From Dirofilaria immitis (Eukaryota > Nematoda > Chromadorea > Rhabditida > Onchocercidae), in contig JAKNDB010000087.1 of the NCBI GenBank assembly GCA_024305405.1, forward strand, positions 4,838,501 through 4,902,500: DNA of 64,000 bases, in the 5' to 3' direction. How positions within the stretch are numbered: the first letter of the stretch is position 1; the number at the start of each line of letters is the position of its first letter. The position numbers and the translations under genes were made by a program. The notes under the pieces are model-generated. The model had not been told where the DNA came from and made no database searches. It saw only the letters and a list, made by a program, of their open reading frames with translations. This document shows positions 26,007 to 38,000 of this stretch, in pieces.

Positions 26007-29000
26007 TCAAATTTTTCTCTCTAGACGTACAGGCATGAATGAATTGTGAACTGATTTATGTTCAACTTTACGCATCCAGCCTTTACTCCGTCTGCGCATT
26101 TTCTTATTATTTTCGAAAGGATTATTTGTCCAGAGGGGATTCCAGTTCTGCAAGTTTAAAACATATTATTTATGTTGGGCAATCATGGAGATTCTTGATG
26201 TAATCATCCTAATTAAGATATGTTCTAAATATATTCGACATTGTCAAGAACACAGTAGCTATTTATTAAAGCGAAAGTGACAAGAATGATAAATTATTTA
26301 ATATCACGAATGATCACATATATCTGAAAACAGAAACATTTGTTAATCCTACTATTATTTATTTTCCATTCCGCTTTTCTCATTCGGCAGTAGATTTGTT
26401 CCTTTTTATCACTATCATCGTCTGAGTCATCATCTTTTTCTCGTATTTCTGAAGTATCTGTAATTTATCTTATTAACGAAATAAATCAATAAGTAAAGTC
26501 TTAATTGTATCTCAGTAGTATATAATATTATAAAAATAATAGGAAATTAAATAATGTAAGACAAAGACTTATTCGAGAGTAATGAAATGTGGCAAGCAAT
26601 TATAAACTTTGTTCTATTCAATTTCTTTTGATTTTTCATCTTGTTTTGCCTTGTATTCTCTAACAGTCTTTTTTTTTTTAATTTGATATATTTATGATGA
26701 GTAAGAAGAAGATAGAAGAAAACGATGCATTTTATAAAATATATTGATGATTTCAATCATATTAATATTCGAATAATTGTTCGAAAATGACATTTGGGAC
26801 TTTCCGATTATAAACTGTGCTCTAGAACCCCACCTGATATTTTAGACGTCGTAGATGGTTGAAAAAATGACAAGAACCATTCGCCAGATTTCTTAATTTC
26901 TATAATATTGATTTCTTTGCACTTGTTTCATATCATTAAGTACAAGCTAATTTTGTATTTAATTAAATTGATTGTATAGTAGAAATATAGCAGAAAATTT
27001 GAAAGAAATCTATTAATTTGTGAAGTATCATTTTCTGGGTTATTGTTGATGATAAGAATGGATTGTATTAGAAACTATGAAGATATACCCGATCTAGCTT
27101 GATTCATTGCACTGGTAAGGTTTTGTACTTTTTTTCAACCTAAAAAAGGTTCTCCAACTTTTTGTTTTTATTTAAATTGGAACAATTATACGAGGAAATT
27201 TTATAATATTATCCTTACTTTTATACAATGCAATTAACGTGCTGTTCAGTTATATTCAAATCAAATGGATTGACGATGTGACAGAATTATTTTTTATCTT
27301 GGAGATTTTTTTTGTTCGTTTATTTGTGAAGTATATACTAGAGAAGAATAACTGCATCCTTCATTTAATGCTTATAGAAAAACCTAAAAGGGAAATAAAT
27401 TTGTAGACTGACAGGGATGAAATCTGTTTTCTCTTACTGCATTTATTTCTGGTAAAACAGAACATAGAAATTTTAACAATGTGAATTTTAGCATTTTAGT
27501 ATTTCATCTATCCTGATGCATTCATTTCACTGCAAATTCATAAAATTTTGATCGATGTAGTTGTAAGCTGTTTTTTAGGAATTTTTCTTCAAGAATTCTG
27601 AATTCTAAATCGTGAATATTACTGTCTCACAAATTTCTGTTTCTCGTAAAAAAAACTCAAAACTTAATAAGTTCAGAGCTGTATCTTTTATTAGTTTATC
27701 AAATTAAGATTAAAAATTTTCTAATGCCCGTATCTGATATATTTGCTTCCTAAAAGTAATTTGAAATAAAAGTGATATGCGCTGAAAATGCTGCACTAAA
27801 ACGATAGCCATTCCATATAGGTAGTTATAAAAGATGGAAGAGCTTCATAAGAAATATCCCCTGTTAGCAATGGAGACAGATTTTTGTTACCAGTCCAGTC
27901 ACTTGCATTGCACCTTCAAGAGCGGTTTCGGAGAGATCGAGAGTAGCATTGCTTGCTGCTGTCAAACTGTCTTTTATCATTTCCTTTCCTTAATTTCATA
28001 TTTATGCAAATTTTATTAAAACATATTTTTCGTAGTTTTTGAAAGAGACAACAATCGTCTGCACTTTAGGAATAAAGAAATCTAGCGAGATACCTTTGGA
28101 AGCAACATGGATCGTTCCTTCTGCTATTTGTAATCCTTTGGAAGCAACATCTTGTGTCATTTTTGCACTTATCGCTACACTAAATTCCGCAAGTTCTCTA
28201 CCACGGTTAGTGACATCATATGTCATTTTTGCAGCATCAGATGTCATTTTTGTACCGATAGCTGCACCTTGTTCTGCAAGCTCTTTTCCACGGATTGCAG
28301 TATCTAATGTCATTTTTGCAACATCAGATGTCATTTTTGCACCGATAGCTGCACTTTGTTCTGCAAGCTCTTTTCCACGGATTGCAGCATCTAATGTCAT
28401 TTTTGCAACATCAGATGTCATTTTTGCACCGATAGCTGCACTTTGTTCTGCAAGCTCTTTCCCACGGATTGCAGCATCTAATGTCATTTTGCAGCATCAG
28501 ATGTCATTTGTGCGCCAACAGAAGCACCAATTTCAGCCAGTTCTTTACTGCGTGCGGCTGTCTCGTAAGTTAGTGCAGCACTGCGGTATGCCATATCTTT
28601 AGAATAACGATAGGTATCGCCGATGGCAGCTTGTATGTACTGGAAGTTTTCACGAGCAACTGAAAATAGTATAGCACTGAAAGAAATGAATGAAAGGATC
28701 TGCTTTCCAGCAAACACAGATTTAGGATTCTTTAGTGAAGCATTTAAACAAATTATTTTTCAATGTTTCTGTTAATCTCCTTTTCTGTACTTTTTTAATA
28801 TGCTTACCTAGAATTCCTTCAGTGGCTAATTTATAAACGTCAATTAATCCTTTACTAATTCGATCAGCATAATAACTGGCATCGGTCATTAAATCGGCCA
28901 AGTAATTTGACTTTTTGGCGATAAGCGCATCAAGAGTTTTGCTTTCGCAGAATCTCGATCTTTTAGGAATGCATTCAGTTCCTGTTTGTCATCATGAAAT

Positions 29001-32000
29001 TCGTGTGCACGGCGCAAAATTTTGTCAAGCGCTATATCCAATGTTGCAAGGACCTGTTACGGAATATTATTTATTTATTTATGTCTTTTACTATTTATCA
29101 ACTTACCAATTATCAATCCTTAACAAATTTCTCCATAATCGCTCCTTGTCTTTATTTATGGTTGTAATTTATGAAAACCTTTTCACTTAACGGTATTTTC
29201 TGACTGAAATAATCTTTTAAAATGATAGCTTCTTCCGGTGTGAGAACTTTGCCAAGGACTTGACTAGACGTTAGTGCTTCGACTATTTTTTTGCAGTCTC
29301 GGATACTACAATCTGCAAACAATAACATGAACTTTTTCTACAAGATTTTAAAAAATAGTAAACTTCTGAATTATTGAATTTGAGATATCCAGTGTTTATA
29401 TGAGCTAGTTTCTTTACTTAAGTGTTTTAGTATAAATGGATAAATTTTTATTAAATATTGCAGATTGACCTTAAATTCAGTATGAATTAGAAGTTCATTG
29501 TTTCATTAATTCGAAGTATCCAGATTTGATAACTTTGAATTAAAATAGAACCATGTTTAAAATGCCTAAATCATGAAACAAAAAAAAACAAAAATTTCCT
29601 TTTCTTCCTTAATTTGATCTTCTTCTGTAGATAATTGATCTTTTTCTCGATTTCGATCAACTTTTTGGCAATAACTTCTCCTAAAATTCATGATTCCTCT
29701 TAATTATGAGTGATAAATAGCTTTCTTCGCTTTTTATTCATTATCTATGTTGCTTTAATCTACTACACTCTTAGTTTACTATGATGATTTCTAAACAGAG
29801 TAAATTGAATATGACATCATGCGAATCAAATTGACTTTATATTACAAATATATTTACGAATATTTAACCTATGACATCTTTATTCACTTTATTGGATTCT
29901 GCTGTTAAGTCAGTAGCTAATGATTGCAAGACATTGGTATCCAATACGATATCATCGTCCATCTTTTCATATAGTAATTGATCTTTTTTGCCATTTCAAT
30001 GGGTTTTAACAACAAATTAATATCCGATATGCTTTGTGAAAATTGTTCTAAATTAGAATTGATAACATTATTAAGTGTTAAAAAGTTAACAATATTTCTT
30101 GGAATTATTTGTATTTTTCACAGAAAGATTTAACGATATCCAAAAGATATTTCCATTAATTTTTCAAAATTTCGGAGCATCAAGAAGGAAAGAGTGGTTT
30201 TGGTCTTGGCCACAGTGACTCTGTTGCAACAATTGTGGATGGAATGAAGTGGCTGTTTAGCTTCCACGAAGGGGCAATTACTTCCTACAGTAATGTGTTT
30301 GAAGGTTTAGTAAGTGGTAGTAGTCTGGTAACGTTGTTTGGAAAATCAGGTAACATGTTTGGCATAAAATTTCTTGGAAATCTTTTCAGGTGAAAACAGA
30401 GACAGTGGAAGTATAACATTGGAGGGAATGGATATAGTGATAAATGTCTCCCTTACCCAGGTGATTACCCTAATTTTAGCTATGTGGTGTTGTATATTTT
30501 GTAAACTTCTGTGATTTTTTGCCTGTATAAGCGTTGAAACGCACTTATAAAGTGTTGAAGATAGCAAGGAGCATTTAGAGATTGGTAGGTAGTACTTAAA
30601 TACTGGCTATTCTAGTCTTTTTACTTGGTAAGTTTCTTAAGTATTAAGGTGATTCATGAACAAATATTTATCATAATCAAAAATATTTCCTAAAACATCT
30701 GAAATATGAAGAGCAGTTACTTACTCCGAGGAATATTTGCTTGGGATGATGCCGTTTCAATCAAAGACTGAAATACGAATGAGATATCATTTCATTATAA
30801 TTTTAATCTAACCAACTTCTAAATTCTATTTTGTCACATTCATAAATGTTTCTGCACAGGTATTTCATCTTCGCTCACAGTATATTTTCCTTTTGTTATT
30901 TCCTGTCATTTCTTTATGTTAAAACAGAATCACATTGATCTGCATTAACTGATTTTTATGCAAGATTTTTTCGCTTTGAGGAGAATTTTCGAGAGAGTTC
31001 AAGTTAATTATGAAAGTCGTGCCTAAGCAAAACTTTACACGATTAGACGCGGAACTAGTTTCGAAATTAATAAAAGGAATTGATTTGTTACTTTAACTCT
31101 TTCAATTTGCCATAAAAACTCTCTGACCAATTGGCCTTATAAATATGAAACGAAAAAGTTCATAAAACAAAAATTGATATAAAAATTCTGAATACCTTAT
31201 CTGAATCGTACTTTGACGTTTTCGATTTCAATTCATATTTTCTTGAAGCTCCTACTAGCTCTTTACTTTCTTCACCATAACTTTCCAATACTGATTCTTC
31301 TGCATTTGTTCGCAACATATCCCCATTTTTTAGCTTTTTCTCATCACTTTTTTGATCTTATCTCTCATTCTTTTCCTTTTTCTACATTTTCTATGTCTTC
31401 TTTCTTCTTATGATTTTTTAATGAAACTTTTATTCTTTTTGACAGGTCTTAAATTTTTCATGGCATGCGGATTTCTCTTTCGCTTCTTCTTTTTCCTTCT
31501 TTCCCTTGTCCTTCTGTTTTTTCCTCTCATCCATATCTTGTTTAACTTCTCTCTTTGTCAACTTTCGTTCAGATTCGATACTTTTTATCTTGACAGTTTT
31601 GGATTCCGAAGATGATGAAATTGTTCCAGAATCTTTTCTGCTTGATTTTCTCCTTTCAACAACTACTGTGGGTATAATTTTGGATGACATTTGTGATGGC
31701 GATGTCTTTGACTTGCTCACAGCATCCAGTCTTAAAGAAGCTGAAGTGCTTTGATTCCCACACTTCAGTGAATTTAAAGGTTATGACTTGCTAAAGAATT
31801 ACTCACAAAAATTGAAAAATTGAGAAGAATTAAAAGCTTAAAATTTTTTTAGTTTGTTTTTGCCAAATTCTTTGAAGTCTTCTGAATTAACGAACCCATA
31901 TAGTTAAGAAATGCTATAAATCAAAAGCAAAAATCAATCTACATTTTTACTTGAAACAAAAATTACAGCCACAAGAAATGAATCTAATCATTTATACTCT

Positions 32001-33491
32001 ATTAGATTCATCCAGTTAGTAGACAGCTTAAATTTAAGAAATTCATACAAATCTGTGGAATACTTTTTCGCTAATAATGATTTCCGTGCTAACGTTTCAT
32101 TCACCTGAAACAATTATAATCAAAATATGCAAATTCAAATATACTGAAATTTTACCCAATTTTAAAAAAACAATGAACAAATATGGAGCTTTAAAAAAGG
32201 CAAAAAGCTGAAAATCTAGGATACTAACATTGGCTAAACTGGAATATTCCTTCGTTAGAAACAACCTGAAAGCGACAAGAAATAACTACATTTGCGATAG
32301 ATTGTGTTTTAAAATATTTCTCTCTCAGGTGTAGCGATTTTCCGCAATTCAAGACGACAGTCGAGCAAGATTTATGCTATGCACATTCAGGAATATAAGA
32401 AGTTCATCTCTCTTCACTTCTATTTTTTAATCACGATTAGTTATGAAGAAAAAAATATGAGAAATACAATGAACTGATTACACATTCAATTTCGAATAAA
32501 TTGAACATTCAACTTCACCATACAATTAATTCATTTTAGAATTAATTATTAGCGACATTTTTTTTTGAGAAACGAAACAGTTGAAAATGTGGAGCTATTT
32601 TAGCATCAGATAAAACAATAGATCCGAACGATAATAGCAAGAGATACATCAGTTTTTATTTATAAACTTAATAGCGTGTCTTCTCCTAATTTTACTTCTC
32701 TTAAAAAACAAAACTCTTCATTTCTCTCAGCGATTATCGGATTGATTTCCACATCGACTTTTTCGAATATTTCATCGCCATCATGGTTATCAATTGGGAA
32801 GCAGCAGCACTAAAATTTATTATTTGTTACATCAGATTATTTCAATCATTTCCGATATTAGCTCGAGACTAGTGTTTCATATTAATCTATTAAAGGAAAT
32901 TTAATATTAGCAAAATTCTTCTGCTTTAGGAAAGTGAGATAGCAGCTTAAGACAAATGCATAGACATCAAACCATTTATTTTAATGCATTTGGTTGTTAG
33001 ACTTTTTAAAGTTAAAATCTGAATTATTTTAGAGATTTCAAATTTTGAAATACTCTAAACGCGTACATTTGAGGCATAGTACTAGCATTAATTCTTACTT
33101 GTGTTTGACCACTGAAATTAGTGATAAGAGATAAACTGATTTCGTAGCAGAGTAAAATTTAACAAAGCACTATATATGCTTTCAATTTATACAAACACAA
33201 GCATATTATTATTTGTATCGTTTCTCCTCCTTAAATAAATTAAAAAACTAAATCGTAATTCAATATTTAGCAGAAATAAGAGGAATTATTTCTGCGAAAT
33301 TATAACTAAAATGGCTGCTCGACTTGAATATATCACATATAAAATTACTGAAAATTAAAAATCGAAAACTTTAAGGATTAAACAATAAGATTTTGTTAAA
33401 TCCATACGTTATGGCTGTAAATTTGTTTTGTCTTTTCTTAAAGCGAGCTCGCAACTGCTTAAGCTCACTTTCGGTCAAACCTTTTTTCTTT
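26007..33491 (-). CDS. Large Lys/Ser-rich protein with 29-residue amphipathic repeats (unrecognised; 5' end not located)
   Basis: Thirteen exons chain by phase in minus orientation: 33408-33491, 32229-32265, about 32030-32104, 31196-about 31768, 30725-30767, 29179-29312, 28808-29053, 28094-28659, 27891-27970, 27089-27139, 26834-26899, 26353-26457, 26007-26147. Order of the protein: a basic start (KKKGLTESELKQLRARF), a long Ser/Lys/Glu-rich, probably disordered segment, a helical region (CKKIVEALTSSQVL; LADLMTDASYYADRISKGL), five 29-residue repeats, further helices (NLTSAMNQARS), an acidic patch (DDDSDDDSDKKE) and a basic tail (NNKKMRRRSKGW). No signal peptide or catalytic motif is visible. 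The repeats recall LEA or apolipoprotein-like amphipathic helices, but that is only a resemblance. Four exons lack one base in homopolymers (31348-31353, 28937-28940, 28487-28490, 27129-27135). The last junction is out of phase, so the protein may instead end soon after entering the last exon. A further 5' exon may lie at 34243-34348. Confidence 0.65.
28140..28590 (-). repeat. 87-bp in-frame tandem repeat (five units, three nearly identical)
   Basis: The string GTTCTGCAAG recurs at 28271, 28358 and 28445, exactly 87 bp apart; diverged units flank on both sides (around 28184 and 28532). On the minus strand each unit encodes 29 residues containing RGKELAEQSAAIGAKMTSD. The array lies wholly within one exon of the repeat-protein gene. 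The near-identity of the central copies against diverged outer ones fits recent internal duplication. Confidence 0.95.
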
Positions 33492-34242
33492 CTGAAAACA
33501 ATTAGTTTATATAATTTGGAATAATCAATTTCGAGGAGATATTCCGAGGAGATACCATCAATAAGACTCTCCTATCCTATCATAATAATTGAATAAATCA
33601 AAGGAAATTTTACCCAATTAATCTTATTTGTTTTCCTGTAGTAAAACACTACTCAAGGATCTTCACTAATTTTATAGCCTGTGTTGCGTGCTTATTTCTC
33701 GAGTGCCACCCTCACTTCTAAACTATCTTGATCATAAAACCAACTTGATCATATTGTACTAACTATGATAGGAAAACTTATTGCTCAATAATTTTCTAAT
33801 AATAATGAACAAGAAATTTTTGAATGATATGAGGCATAAACAGAACGATAATATCAACTTGATATCAAATAACACATTACATTCATAAACTACTAAAATC
33901 GAAATGTATGAGCTACCTGACATTACTAACAAGTGAACTGTTCAATGGAAGTGCAAGAAGGAGAATAACTGTGTTTTAGCTCTTGTTGAATTACTAATAA
34001 AATATGCAAATTTTTTTTTGTCTGCATAAAGTAGATATCATTAATAAGGGAATATAGTGCATCTGGTTATAAAGCAATTAAGGTAGTTGGATAGATATAT
34101 TTAAATATAATAATTATAGGCTATTAAAAATTCATTTTCAATAAATGAATGTTGTAAAGAAACGGACTAAATATGATAGCAGTTAATACATAGCAGTTCC
34201 ACAGGTAACCAAATACAATCTGACACTTCATACTTCTCAAAC

Positions 34243-34348
34243 ATTTCTTTGAATGATATTCATTGCATAGCGTCTCGGTCTTGTTTTGCGGACCATGAAA
34301 TACTCAGCAAGAATGGGGAGGATTGAAACTGAGTTGGATTTGTAGGTC
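34243..34348 (-). other. Possible additional 5' exon of the repeat-protein gene
   Basis: On the minus strand an acceptor (TTTTTAAG) opens a frame that reads TYKSNSVSILPILAEYFM and VRKTRPRRYAMNIIQRN before a GTTTGA donor like those used in the decarboxylase gene. The codon texture is better than the surroundings. The phase does not join directly to the exon at 33408-33491, so a small exon or a missing base would be needed. It could also belong to another transcript. Confidence 0.3.
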
Positions 34349-35081
34349 CTTAAAAATTTCTGCAGATCATTAAAAAATTTAGGCGTAGGAGGTCTAGGAG
34401 TTTAACATTTATTCGTATTTGTGTAATTCTCATTGGTATGTCTGTCCCTATTCTGTTGGGATGTTCTTTCTTTTTCTAGTTGCCACCACTTTTACATTAG
34501 TCTGATTCTGAGTTAATTCATCTAATAGTTACTCTAATTAATTTAAACATTCTGTGAGGGGTTTATTCAGGCTTTGTCGTAATCAATCCTAGTAGAGTTT
34601 TAGATTAAAGAAGCAAATATTTACCATAATGAGTGTTATGATTCGGGAATAATATTTCTTGTATATATTTGGTCAACGGATTTTCCGCCTACTTCCAACA
34701 AATCTATCATAAGGTACTTGCACTATTATTGTCTCTGCTATTTGCATACTTTTGCAGTGAGATACACTCTTCGCGATTCCGTCGTCTGCGTACACTATTA
34801 TGTGTGATTTTTTTCCTTTTTTTTTAAAAATTTGCAGAATTATGCCGAAAATATCATCCGTCTGCTTGTACTCTCTCACTTTTTCACTTTTTCGAATTCA
34901 TGGATGTTTTTGTTAATTAGGAATAAACAGTCTTAAAATAAAAGGATTTAAAGGCAAAATTATAATTAGTTTTGGAAGGAAAGGAACCGAGTCTTTGAGT
35001 GAATTATAGCACCGTTCTCAACATTTCTTCGTTCGTTAGGATTGCGTTGTATGCCTAATTTAAAGAAAAGTGAAATTTTAT

Positions 35082-35088
35082 TGCAGCA
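35082..35088 (+). promoter_or_regulatory. Probable spliced-leader trans-splice acceptor of the SREK1/rsp-7-like gene
   Basis: TTTTATTGCAG ends two bases before the ATG at 35089. A nematode-type acceptor with no upstream coding exon of the same frame suggests trans-splicing of a leader here. Inferred from position and consensus only. Confidence 0.5.
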
Positions 35089-38000
35089 ATGGGTGCCGAT
35101 GAACCACGATTTCGTGTACTACACGTTAGCAACATCTCGATGACAGCAACTCGTGAACAGATATATCAACTTTTCGCCTTTATTGGACGGATTGATGAAT
35201 TTAAGGTCGTATGTATCATTTCATTCACAAAATAACATAGAATTAAGCTATCTATAAATTAAAATTTCTATTACATAAGGGAAGATTTTCTAGTATTCCA
35301 TATAATGTGTGCTTATAGTTTACTTTTTTGACTTCATAATTTCATTTCTCATTTTGTTCTGATGCCAGAAAGAAAATTATTCGAATACAAAAGGAATATT
35401 TCTCGTGGTTATAATACTCTTCATTGATTTTTCAATAACAGTTGGATTCGTTCAGATTTACCCTTCTGACAATCATCCACAGTTATCGACATTTACTCAG
35501 AAATTTGCGTACGTCAAATTTGAAGATCAAAAATCGGTAGAAGTGGCACAACATCTGACGAACACTGTTTTTATTGATCGTGCACTTGTTTGCATCCCAT
35601 CTATTTCAGGTAAATTGAGTTTTCTTTTCAAAATTATAAAGTTTTAGTTGTTTTCTTTTTCTTAGCTTACCACTTTAAATTAGTGAATTGTTATATGGCA
35701 TAGAGTTTTCATTGCAGTTGATTTTTGTCAAACTATAAACATTGTAACATAAACTCGTTTGTTTCCTATCCATCTCTGGTCAATCAATTTAAATATTCGA
35801 AGTTGTGTCTCTAATTCCATTCATGGATCCTTAAACTAGTATTAGTTATTTGTGTATTTAAGGCCAAAATTTTCTGATTCTTGAGTGATGAAATGAACTT
35901 GATAGATTATAATTATATTTATAGATACAATACCAGATGAAGACACAGCACTGAAAACAGGTGGGCCAGCTTGGCCAGGACAGCGTCAGTTACCACCGAA
36001 TGTTGTTAATCAAATTCAGGATTTGGGAGACGGGCAACAAATGGTTATTTCATTTTTAATTACATTAAACGTAAAGTCGGAATCCTTTAGCTAGTGTAGA
36101 AGGAAAGAGGATAAAGATGAGAGATTTGAGAATAAAATAATTCTTCCTAATTCACCTCTCTTTTAAATTTGACGTTACTGATGTTAGGTTGTAACGAAAT
36201 GGACCTCAAGCAATAATATGTGTTTCATTTATTTCAGCTTTGTCGATTACAGATCGCCGTTGAAACGCTTATTGCTGTTTGTCGTTTAAGATCTTTGATT
36301 TAATTATCACTTAAGACAGTAGAGGATCTATTTTGCAAGCGATACATAGTGTAAAATGTTCTGAGAAAATTTGAATCGAGTAAATTGAAATGAATGAATC
36401 GGCATTTGTAATCCATCAACAATCTTCGTTGTGATAATTTGTGAATTATCACAACAAAGAATTTATCTGATTAACTATTATATTTTTAAGCAGTTAGTCC
36501 TGTCTATTCTGTTGTCCATCCCATGACATGCGTTTCCGTTGATTTGAGAGAAGCTGTAAATTTTGAAGGTTCGAAAAAAGTCCAGAATAACCGAGAAATA
36601 TCGTGTCTTGCTGGATGGAATTCTTTGGCCATTCTTTCTGGAATGAAGTTCATGGAGATCGCTTTAACAGAAAATTCAGCAGTAGCTGTCCTTTATCTTT
36701 ATTTTTCTTTTCAGTAAATTGGTATAGAGTGATTGAATTGTGAAATCATGCATATCCACATATACAAATACAAATTGTGCAATACCGAAATCGGAATTTG
36801 GTGGGTCCTCCGTGGCATCTCAGCACCAAGAGGCCCTTATTCTGAGTTACATGTGTCTATATTTTTAGATTCACATGAAAAAAAAAGGAACAAGTTTTGC
36901 CCACCGCTCATAGCATTCATCCTCTTCAAACAATTGTTTTTATTGATTGATTTAATGTGTTTTTATTAATATACACATATGCAAAATGAAAATTTTGCTA
37001 TCATTTAAAAAAGCAGTTGTTTGAATTATATCGTTACGAGTTAATGAAATTCATAAGACATAGTCCCTAATTTTTGCTAACAGTTTTACTAAGTTGCCAT
37101 GCTATTTTCAGTTGCTTACAGTGGACCCGACATTGGCGGCGCTTGGCTTACCACCGTACCCTACACTGAGTGCAAATACAGAAGCATCAAAAGTAGAAGA
37201 AATTCGTCGTACAGTATATGTTGGCAATATACCAAAGGACTGCGTTGGTGAAGAAGTAATGAAATTTTTCAATGACAGCATTGGTGAAGTAAGCTAATTT
37301 CTTTATTTTTTTTAAAGAGAATTTAATAATTGTTTTAGGCAGAATTACTTAAAAACGCGATGACATTATTCAAGTGCACTATTTGTTGCTACCATGCTAA
37401 TACGATTTAGTGGTATTAAAGACTTGTTACTGTAGCAGTCCATAGTATTCAATCTACGAAAATAAATGCTTAGAATCAATATCTTAAATTCTATTTATTT
37501 ATAAAATATATTAGAAAAAGATTCTTTAATAGTAAAAAATCATAACGAAAGCTTTATTAATTGTGTCATCAATTATTTCTTTTTAATCTCTTTGTTTTCC
37601 AGTTGTAAATGGAATTGATTTCTTTCCATCTTTTTATAACTGCGTAAATCACTGTACTGTAGTAAGCGAAGTTTATGCAGAATGATAGAAGCCATATATA
37701 GTACATTTTTCCTAAAAATAATACTGCAAACATATGTTAAGCATACGACTTTTGAGAATAGAATATCTTGAATGAAATAGCGATTTACGAAATAAAAATA
37801 TACCTCCACCTACAATATGAATAATTGCTAAACGCGTCTCCCCAATTCCGTGTCTGAAATTTTATATTCATTTAAAATCTGTAAATATCATTTAATCGAT
37901 TTTTATTTTTTCAAATAGTTTTAAAATTAATAGATACATTTAGAGCAGCTGTTTTCACTTAGTAATCATTCGTCAAAATATAATTTATTTCAATTAGCAT

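Noticed and set aside
28039..28602. 187-codon plus-strand open frame
   Set aside because: It is the antisense shadow of the 87-bp repeat array; the minus-strand reading has splice phases and coding texture on both sides.
34673..34879. 68-codon minus-strand frame near the divergent promoter region
   Set aside because: Coding-like in part but interrupted by an A-run and without a phase-compatible junction to the repeat-protein gene; not called.
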